From assembly GCF_001700315.1 (NCBI RefSeq), contig NZ_MASJ01000012.1, positions 44,904 to 108,903 on the forward strand: a DNA stretch of 64,000 nt, given 5' to 3'. A program made the position numbers and the translations under genes. Under the pieces are notes generated by a model. That model searched no databases and was not told where the DNA came from. It saw nothing but the letters and a program-made list of their open reading frames with translations. Positions 58,326 through 64,000 of this stretch are shown here, piece after piece (the stretch's first letter is position 1; every line of letters starts with the position of its first letter). The DNA is from Caryophanon tenue. Its GTDB lineage: Bacteria; Bacillota; Bacilli; Bacillales_A; Planococcaceae.

Positions 58326-58508
58326 ATGATTCAACATGAAAATGAGCAGTGTATATCAGATAATATAGAGAAAGAATCACAAGCTATCAATCATATTTAC
58401 AAGGATCGCTTCCAGCGACATCGAACTCCTTTATCTGGACAAGAATTACGTGAAGCAGCTATTAATAAATACAAAAAAATTATTCAAAGCCAAAAAGGAA
58501 CTCTCTAA
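58326..58508 (+). CDS. Small hypothetical protein
   Basis: 60 residues, charged and mostly helical, no membrane span. GAGGAAGGTG lies 5 bases before the ATG and a terminator hairpin includes its stop codon, so it looks like a real gene. No family recognised. Confidence 0.62.
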   Translation: MIQHENEQCISDNIEKESQAINHIYKDRFQRHRTPLSGQELREAAINKYKKIIQSQKGTL

Positions 58509-58527
58509 TATCTTGAGTGTTCCTTTT
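58493..58527 (+). terminator. Terminator overlapping the small gene end
   Basis: AAAAGGAAC / GTTCCTTTT stem with the stop codon (58506-58508) in the loop. Confidence 0.7.
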
Positions 58528-58668
58528 ATCGATGTATTCATAATTTGAGCAGAAATATAAAGTAGAACAATATAATATGCACTTATTTTCCAATGAAATA
58601 CTTCTAGCAATTTACTAGATTCTAAAGAGAGTGATAGGGCTAAGTCTTCTGGATTGTGGAATTGCTGC

Positions 58669-58691
58669 CAGTTCCGCTCATCGCGGAACTG
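58669..58691 (+). terminator. Orphan terminator-like hairpin
   Basis: CAGTTCCGC-TCATC-GCGGAACTG, 9-bp perfect stem, then TAAAATTTTTTCTC. No gene precedes it within 160 bases, so it may end a small RNA or be a relic. The 58509-58872 spacer contains no other recognised feature apart from the repeat at 58787 and the LysR box. Confidence 0.5.
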
Positions 58692-58786
58692 TAAAATTTT
58701 TTCTCATAGTTAGTCTAAGTCATTCATCTTATTCACCTGATGTTTGATAGGGTAAGGGTATGATTATAAAATCGTCATGAATGTTC

Positions 58787-58813
58787 TGAATTACCTTTGT
58801 ACCTGGTAATCGC
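58787..58813 (+). repeat. 27-base repeat, copy 1
   Basis: TGAATTA-N2-TTTGTACCTGGT-N2-TCGC; 23 of 27 bases equal the copy at 62166-62192. AAAATCGTC shortly upstream (58768-58776) also has a counterpart (AAAATTGTC) before copy 2. Confidence 0.7.
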
Positions 58814-58846
58814 AAATTATTGTATAATATAATCTAAATACTAAAT

Positions 58847-58866
58847 ACTATAGCTATAAACTATAG
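58847..58866. promoter_or_regulatory. LysR box ATAG-N7-CTAT upstream of lysR
   Basis: ACTATAGCTATAAACTATAG contains ATAG-N7-CTAT (58850-58864), the symmetric T-N11-A form of LysR sites, 16 bases before the start of the LysR gene. The same box occurs at 62037-62051. Autoregulation is inferred. Confidence 0.55.
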
Positions 58867-58881
58867 AAGGGATTGAAATTG

Positions 58882-59784
58882 ATGGAACTTCGACAATTAG
58901 AATATTTCCTTGTACTCTGCGAGGTAATGCAATTTACCAAAGCTGCTGAAAGACTGTTAATTGCGCAACCTACGTTAAGTCAGCAAATCAAAATACTTGA
59001 ACAAGAACTCGGCACCCCACTTTTCCATCGAATTGGCAAAAAAATATCACTGACTGATGCAGGGTATATTCTATTAGAACAAGCTCGAACAATGTTTCAA
59101 ACGCTTGATGCCACAAAAGAGCAAATCCAACAGTTAGATAGCTTAGAAAAAGGAACATTACGCATTGGTGCGTTACCGGGGGAATTAACGAATTTAGTTT
59201 CATCAATTTCGTTACAGTTCATGAAACAATATCCGAACATTCAAGTTCACATCACGTCAAATGAAGATATTCATGAAATGCTTCGTAACAACATGATTGA
59301 AGTTGGCTTTACATTTTCGCTACATAGCGATCAATTTGATCAGCGATTTGAGGAAACAGCCTTATATAAAGAAGCCTTTTGCTATATCGAACGAAAAGAT
59401 AATGATATGTGTAAAGATGTGCTTACGTTACCTGAAGCACTTTCAAAACCGCTCGTACTTTTCCCAAACGCACATTTATGTCGACGCATTTTAAACCATG
59501 CTGCGAAAACGGAAAAACTTCCGGTTACACCTCGCTTTGAAACGTCTAGTATTGACTCGATTTTTTCATTTGTCGAACAAGGACTTGGTGGAACGATTGT
59601 GGCGAAAACATTATTCGACTTATATGGCACAAGTGCGCTCCAAGCATACACAATTGACCACCCTCTTTTACAACGCGAAACGTTACTGATTACACAAAAA
59701 GAACGCCAATCATCGCCTACCCTTCAAGCGTTCAACGAATTATTAGCACAAGAATTAACGAAGTTTACACTACAATTGTCTTAA
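58882..59784 (+). CDS. LysR-family regulator
   Basis: 300 residues from ATG 58882-58884; a TTG at 58873 would overlap the GAAGGG site. Begins MELRQLEYFLVLCEVMQF with the HTH FTKAAERLLIAQPTLSQQI, then the effector domain, as in CysL/CynR-like regulators. It faces the CoA-transferase operon tail-to-tail and shares the ATAG-N7-CTAT box with that operon, its probable target. Confidence 0.9.
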   Translation: MELRQLEYFLVLCEVMQFTKAAERLLIAQPTLSQQIKILEQELGTPLFHRIGKKISLTDAGYILLEQARTMFQTLDATKEQIQQLDSLEKGTLRIGALPGELTNLVSSISLQFMKQYPNIQVHITSNEDIHEMLRNNMIEVGFTFSLHSDQFDQRFEETALYKEAFCYIERKDNDMCKDVLTLPEALSKPLVLFPNAHLCRRILNHAAKTEKLPVTPRFETSSIDSIFSFVEQGLGGTIVAKTLFDLYGTSALQAYTIDHPLLQRETLLITQKERQSSPTLQAFNELLAQELTKFTLQLS

Positions 59785-59821
59785 AAAAGAGGAAGTAAGC
59801 ATCGGCTCACTTCCTTTTTTC

Positions 59822-61312
59822 TTACTTCATTGATTTTGTTTCCGTTAATTTCACATGCCATGACAATGCTTCTGCTAGTAAATGCGGTGTATGTGCATTG
59901 TTTGTCGCTTCAACTGCTCTGTTATAATAATCACGTAGCTGTTCTTTATAATCTGGATGTGCACAGTTTTCAATAATTAGCTCTACACGTTCCTTCGGTG
60001 CTAAACCTCGTAAATCAGCAATCCCTTGTTCTGTGACAATGACATCGACATCATGCTCTGTATGGTCGTGATGTGAAACCATTGGTACGATTGATGAAAT
60101 GTCCCCACCTTTTGCATAGGACTTCGTCACAAAAATCCCAAGACGTGCATTGCGTGCAAAGTCACCTGAGCCACCAATTCCGTTCATCATTTTTGATCCC
60201 GTTACGTGCGTTGAATTAACGTTCCCATAAATATCCACTTCAAGTGCGGTATTGATTGAAATTAAGCCGAGGCGACGGATAATTTCAGGGTGATTCGAAA
60301 TTTCTTGTGGGCGTAATACAAGCTGTGATTGGTATTTTTTCAAATTTCCATACACTTCTTTGCCGTACGCTTCGCTTAAAGTAATCGATGTACCTGAAGC
60401 TACTTTTACCTTTCCAGCATCAATTAATTCAAATACAGCGTCTTGCAGAACTTCTGAATACACTTCAAGATTTTCAAATTCTGAATCTAAAAAGCCATTG
60501 AGTACAGCATTCGCAACAGAGCCTACGCCTGATTGTAATGGTGCGAGTTCCTTTGTTAATCGACCTGCCTCAATTTCTTGGCGGAAGAATGTGAGTAAAT
60601 GGTCTGCAATTTGTGCCGTTTCTTCATCTGGTGGCACAATTAGTGACGGCGCATCTTTCATTTCGGATAAAACAATACCTCGAATTTTTGATACATCTAC
60701 TGGAATCCCAGATGTACCAATACGATCACCAGCGTTTGTCATTGGAATCGGTTCACGCTTCCCTTGGACACCTGGCATATAAATATCATGAATACCTTCT
60801 AATTCAGCTGGCTGAGCTGTATTTAATTCAATGATAATTTCTTTTGCATGTTGTGCAATGACTGGCGAGTTGCCAACAGATGTTGTTGGAATAATCATCC
60901 CATCTTCTGTAATGGCCACTGCTTCAATAATTGCGACATCGATTGGCCCAACAATGCCTGTACGAATCAATTCTGCATTATGTGAAACGTGTGCATCCGT
61001 ATATAAAATTTCACCTTGATTAATTAAATTACGCATGACAGGGTCGCCTTGATATGGTGCACGTTTACGAATGATTCCTGCTTGTGCCATGTACTGGTCA
61101 ACCTCTGGGCCTAATGAAGCCCCTGTATAAACATCTACTTTAAAGTTTTCTGTTTTCGCTTTTTCCACTAGCGCAAGCGGTACAATCTTTGCATCCCCTG
61201 CACGTGTAAAGCCGCTCATTCCTACTAACATACCATCTGTAATCCATGTAGCTGCTTCATCGGCTGTTACAATTTTATCTTGAAGTAATTTATGACGAAT
61301 ACGATTGTTCAT
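59822..61312 (-). CDS. Acetyl-CoA hydrolase/succinate CoA-transferase
   Basis: 496 residues from ATG 61310-61312, AAGGAA 9 bases upstream. Class I CoA-transferase of the SCACT/AarC type; YSEVLQD holds the catalytic glutamate (E287) that forms a CoA-thioester, and NGIGGSGDFARNA and VTEQGIADLRGLAP are typical. It exchanges CoA between succinyl-CoA and acetate or propionate, or hydrolyses acetyl-CoA. Follows the HD gene by 5 bases in one operon. Confidence 0.92.
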   Translation of the reverse strand: MNNRIRHKLLQDKIVTADEAATWITDGMLVGMSGFTRAGDAKIVPLALVEKAKTENFKVDVYTGASLGPEVDQYMAQAGIIRKRAPYQGDPVMRNLINQGEILYTDAHVSHNAELIRTGIVGPIDVAIIEAVAITEDGMIIPTTSVGNSPVIAQHAKEIIIELNTAQPAELEGIHDIYMPGVQGKREPIPMTNAGDRIGTSGIPVDVSKIRGIVLSEMKDAPSLIVPPDEETAQIADHLLTFFRQEIEAGRLTKELAPLQSGVGSVANAVLNGFLDSEFENLEVYSEVLQDAVFELIDAGKVKVASGTSITLSEAYGKEVYGNLKKYQSQLVLRPQEISNHPEIIRRLGLISINTALEVDIYGNVNSTHVTGSKMMNGIGGSGDFARNARLGIFVTKSYAKGGDISSIVPMVSHHDHTEHDVDVIVTEQGIADLRGLAPKERVELIIENCAHPDYKEQLRDYYNRAVEATNNAHTPHLLAEALSWHVKLTETKSMK

Positions 61313-61317
61313 ACGAC

Positions 61318-61953
61318 TTATTCCTTCCATGGTGAATGTAAAATACAATCACAAAAATTCTTATTTTTAAATTGCGGATTAAAATGTGCACAAATGTCTT
61401 GTTTCATATTCCCGAATGTCGTTTGTGGCTTATGTTTAATACCATCATAAAAAGCTTGAATAATATTTTGTTTGAAGTTAACACGTGGGAATACATCTAA
61501 AACCGCCTGACGTTCCGTTTCTGTTAATAATTCATAACCATCGCCCATAACGTCTGTTCCGACCCCTGCAAATAACAGCGCCACTTCATTTTCTTTATGC
61601 TCTGCAATGCCTGGTGTTGTATGCAAGGCAATTGCATCCCATACAACTTGTATCGCCTGCTTTTCAACGTTATATGTTTGCAAAAACTGACGTGCTGCAT
61701 TCGCACCATCCACTTCAAAACGCAAATCATCACTGCTGTAAAGCTTCGTTAAACCTAAATCATGAAAGAGTGCACTTATATAAAGAAGCTCTTGATCATA
61801 TTTCACTTGTTCTTTTTGTGCCTTTAACGCCCCAAATAGATACACACGATTGGAGTGATTGAATAATAAGTCCGAGCCATTTTCAAGCAAAACTTCTTTT
61901 GCATCTAATGCCATTTTCGTATCTGGAATTTTAATACCTGCGATCTCTACCAT
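61318..61953 (-). CDS. HD-domain hydrolase, cyanamide hydratase-like
   Basis: 211 residues from ATG 61951-61953 (GAGGG 6 bases upstream). HD metal site: first histidine in LFNHSNRVYLFGAL, HD in YISALFHDLGLTK, later His in AIALHTTPGIAEH. The arrangement with RFEVDGANAARQFL is like the HD family that includes cyanamide hydratases. Substrate unknown. The Cys-rich end (FCDC) is unusual. In an operon with the CoA-transferase, which is an odd pairing. Confidence 0.83.
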   Translation of the reverse strand: MVEIAGIKIPDTKMALDAKEVLLENGSDLLFNHSNRVYLFGALKAQKEQVKYDQELLYISALFHDLGLTKLYSSDDLRFEVDGANAARQFLQTYNVEKQAIQVVWDAIALHTTPGIAEHKENEVALLFAGVGTDVMGDGYELLTETERQAVLDVFPRVNFKQNIIQAFYDGIKHKPQTTFGNMKQDICAHFNPQFKNKNFCDCILHSPWKE

Positions 61954-62024
61954 AACCATCCCTCTTTTCATTCAGAATTAACTTTATTGTAAGAAGAATC
62001 CAACCATTCGTAAATACAATAAAA

Positions 62025-62051
62025 ACTATAATAATCATAGTTTAAAACTAT
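62025..62051. promoter_or_regulatory. LysR box upstream of the HD/CoA-transferase operon
   Basis: ACTAT-N7-ATAGT (62025-62041) and ATAG-N7-CTAT (62037-62051) overlap, 72-98 bases upstream of the HD gene. The second is the same box, with the same spacing, as in front of the LysR gene at 58882. Confidence 0.58.
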
Positions 62052-62165
62052 ATTAACTAATTCAAAAAGGACGAGGCACTTAGACTGTTTACACGAATTT
62101 CTTAACATACATCTTCTTCAACGTGCGATGAAGGCAATTTTTATGAATGTAAAATTGTCGCGTAA

Positions 62166-62192
62166 TGAATTATATTTGTACCTGGTGCTCGC
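62166..62192 (+). repeat. 27-base repeat, copy 2
   Basis: Direct copy of the repeat at 58787 with four mismatches, in the gene-free spacer 61954-62359. It adds nothing coding except a 23-codon frame that is not supported by a binding site. Confidence 0.7.
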
Positions 62193-62359
62193 CGAATAAC
62201 GAAAAAAAGACCACTCATAAGTGTTCGACACAATTCCAAAAAGGACATCATTTGACGTAAATATATAAAAAGCTTACATTTAACCTAGAATAAATTCACA
62301 CTTTAAAGTTAATTTATTCGCTACGCAATAGAACACTATTTTATTTGGAGGCGTTGTAA

Positions 62360-63313
62360 ATGAGAGGTTGGTTATTTTCAGGTACGAATAAGCCATTGGA
62401 GCTAATTGAAAAAGAGGATCCAAAGGCAATTCCAGGTCAAATTGTCATTGAAGTGAAAGCCGCTGGACTTTGTCACTCAGATGTCGCTGCTTTACAAGAC
62501 CCAGGCTGGATGCCACTATTTCCAAATGGACCAGTCATTATGGGACATGAATTTGCAGGTGTTGTAATCGAAGTTGGCGAAGGTGTTGAAAACTTTAAAG
62601 TTGGTGATCGTGTTGGGGCAAACCCAATGAATCGTGAAACAAAAGTAACAGCGGGCTATACGTATGATGGTGGCTACGCAGAAAAAGTTCGCGTGCCTGC
62701 CGATCAATGTGTACGTATTCCAGACGGCGTTTCATTTGAAGAAGGTGCTGCGTCCACTGATGCAGGGATTACATCTTACCGTGCCGTATTCACGATTGGA
62801 CAAGCAAAAGAAGGCACGAAATTAGGCATTATCGGTGTTGGTGGACTTGGTCAATTTGCCCTTCAAATGGCACTTATTAAAGGTTGTGAAGTTGTCGCAA
62901 CAGATGTTTCTCCAGAGGCACGTAAATTAGCGGAGGAGCTAGGTGCTCATAAAGCATATGATTCAATTGCAGATATGCAAGAGGCACAATGTGATGTGAT
63001 TGTTGATTTTGCAGGATTTGGCACTACAACAGCAGAAGCCGTTGAGGCAGTTAAACCTCAAGGGACAGTTGTTATAGTAGGTATGGGTATTTTACAGTCC
63101 AATATTAATACGTACTCAATGATTACGAAAGAAGTTAAACTGCTAGGTAGTAACGGTGGATCGGTAGAAGATTTACAGGGCGTCTATGATTTATTTGCTA
63201 CCGGCAAAATGAACCCACAGCTTGTAACAATTCCATTTGAGGAAATCGATAAAGGCTTAGAAAAATTAAAAAATCATGAAGTAAAAGGCCGCTTAGTAGC
63301 TGTGTTTGAATAA
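62360..63313 (+). CDS. Zinc-dependent alcohol dehydrogenase
   Basis: 317 residues, medium-chain dehydrogenase fold. Catalytic zinc ligands are in AGLCHSD and MGHEFAG; the NAD(P) site is GIIGVGGLGQFALQMA. It is shorter than the ~340-residue norm because the four-cysteine structural-zinc loop is missing (region VGANPMNRETKV). Substrate not known. GGAGG site and own terminator. Confidence 0.88.
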   Translation: MRGWLFSGTNKPLELIEKEDPKAIPGQIVIEVKAAGLCHSDVAALQDPGWMPLFPNGPVIMGHEFAGVVIEVGEGVENFKVGDRVGANPMNRETKVTAGYTYDGGYAEKVRVPADQCVRIPDGVSFEEGAASTDAGITSYRAVFTIGQAKEGTKLGIIGVGGLGQFALQMALIKGCEVVATDVSPEARKLAEELGAHKAYDSIADMQEAQCDVIVDFAGFGTTTAEAVEAVKPQGTVVIVGMGILQSNINTYSMITKEVKLLGSNGGSVEDLQGVYDLFATGKMNPQLVTIPFEEIDKGLEKLKNHEVKGRLVAVFE

Positions 63314-63320
63314 TGAAAGG

Positions 63321-63352
63321 AACTCCCCTCGATGTTGTAAACGAGGGGAGTT
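63321..63352 (+). terminator. Terminator after the alcohol dehydrogenase
   Basis: AACTCCCCTCG / CGAGGGGAGTT with a 10-base loop, followed by TTGTTCTT. Confidence 0.87.
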
Positions 63353-63395
63353 TTGTTCTTCATCTTAAAATTTTAAAAGCCACATTCATTAAATA

Positions 63396-64000
63396 TACTT
63401 GTCGCAAATTAAAAATGACAAATTCGTCCCATCACTTGAAATTTTGCGCAAGTTAGCAATAGCACTTGATTACGATATTTACACACTTTCTTTAAATGCT
63501 GGAATTTATTCAGAAGAAAATTTAACGATACTAGCTAAACATGTTGACCCAACTGAAGATGAGGAAGAATTGAATTTCTATACAAAAGAGGAACTACTTC
63601 ATTTCTTAAAATGCATGGAAGAAGAAAATAACTTCAAGGCGTACACCCTCTTCCGCATTCTCGCCTTCTCCGGCATGCGTAAAGGTGAAGCACTCGCACT
63701 AACGTGGGAAGATATTAATTTCAAAGACTGTGAAATTCGAATTAACAAGGCGTTATCCCGCGGGAAAGATAATCGATTATACGTCAAAACAACGAAAACA
63801 AAATCTTCCCGTCGTACATTGAAGATGGACTGATGCAACCTACGAAACTCGTAAATGGATGTTACACGTACAACAAAAATACGGGCTGAAGGAAATTACA
63901 ACACATGGCTTACCCTACACGCACTATTCGTTGTTATTTGAAGTTGATGCAACGATTGAGTACTGCGGAGCGTTTGAGCCAGCAGTGCGGAACTTTAAGC
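63396..64000 (+). pseudogene. Decayed repressor-integrase relic
   Basis: The frame from 63399 starts in the end of a Cro/C1 repressor (SQIKNDKFVPSLEILRKLA) and runs into a tyrosine-recombinase core (ELNFYTKEELLHFL; LAFSGMRKGEALALTWEDI, holding the first catalytic Arg). It stops at 63833; a shifted frame continues DATYETRKWMLHVQQ and THGLPYTHYSLLFE, where the HxLRH box has become HGLPYTH, losing the second Arg. It runs to the edge and then degenerates. An integrated element probably decayed here. Confidence 0.75.

Noticed and set aside
62142..62213. Short frame MKAIFMNVKL in the spacer
   Set aside because: Only 23 codons, no binding site, and it is largely the 27-base repeat.

Overview
The window is chromosomal DNA from a low-GC Gram-positive bacterium of the Bacillales, most likely a Lysinibacillus/Solibacillus-like member of the Planococcaceae (Caryophanaceae). 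This rests on recognised protein families, strong AGGAGG-type ribosome binding sites, GTG/TTG starts, Bacillus-type regulation (S-box riboswitch, GltC, FadR box) and Bacillus subtilis-like gene order in the block metN-metP-metQ / yusE-yusF-gcvH-yusI / fadN-fadA-fadE. A yyaC homologue (spore protease family) suggests a spore former. No rRNA, tRNA or CRISPR array was seen.

Left part (1-31 kb) is mostly housekeeping on the minus strand: the suf Fe-S assembly operon (sufC-sufD-sufS-sufU, running off the left edge), glutamate synthase gltA-gltD with divergent gltC, a purine-breakdown operon (NCS2 permease, uraD, hiuH), the methionine ABC transporter under a SAM riboswitch, a thioredoxin/toprim/gcvH/ArsC-like group, and the fadNAE beta-oxidation operon with a FadR-type operator. 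After these come small redox and hypothetical genes, a Fic protein with a small partner, two OsmC proteins and a serine/threonine symporter.

Middle part (31-47 kb): a short membrane protein gene of 57 codons, a chemoreceptor, allantoinase, two small conserved genes and a 649-residue protein with a C-terminal Cro/C1 helix-turn-helix. The most interesting element is the plus-strand operon 39633-46724: ADP-forming acyl-CoA synthetase, two MaoC-like proteins, an Ltp2-like thiolase-fold protein, a DUF35 zinc-ribbon protein and two acyl-CoA dehydrogenases. An MFS transporter follows beyond a terminator. This is the set of parts used by the actinobacterial steroid side-chain system (ChsE1/E2, ChsH1/H2, Ltp2). 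Key residues (two tyrosines 50 apart in the Ltp2-like protein, one active and one degenerate subunit in each enzyme pair) suggest dehydrogenation, hydration and retro-aldol cleavage of a branched acyl-CoA in a Firmicute; the substrate is unknown.

Right part (47-64 kb) is more accessory: hypothetical membrane and hydrolase genes, a probable frameshifted two-TM protein gene, a second MFS gene with a doubtful start, yyaC, a tricarboxylate-type module (CitMHS transporter, LysR, PrpF-family isomerase), a soluble chemoreceptor, two long gene-poor stretches, a LysR gene with a convergent HD-protein/succinate-CoA-transferase operon sharing an ATAG-N7-CTAT box, a zinc alcohol dehydrogenase, and at the right edge a decayed Cro/C1 repressor-integrase relic. 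Two inverted copies of a dispersed intergenic repeat (near 11.1 and 37.2 kb) end genes with long terminator hairpins.
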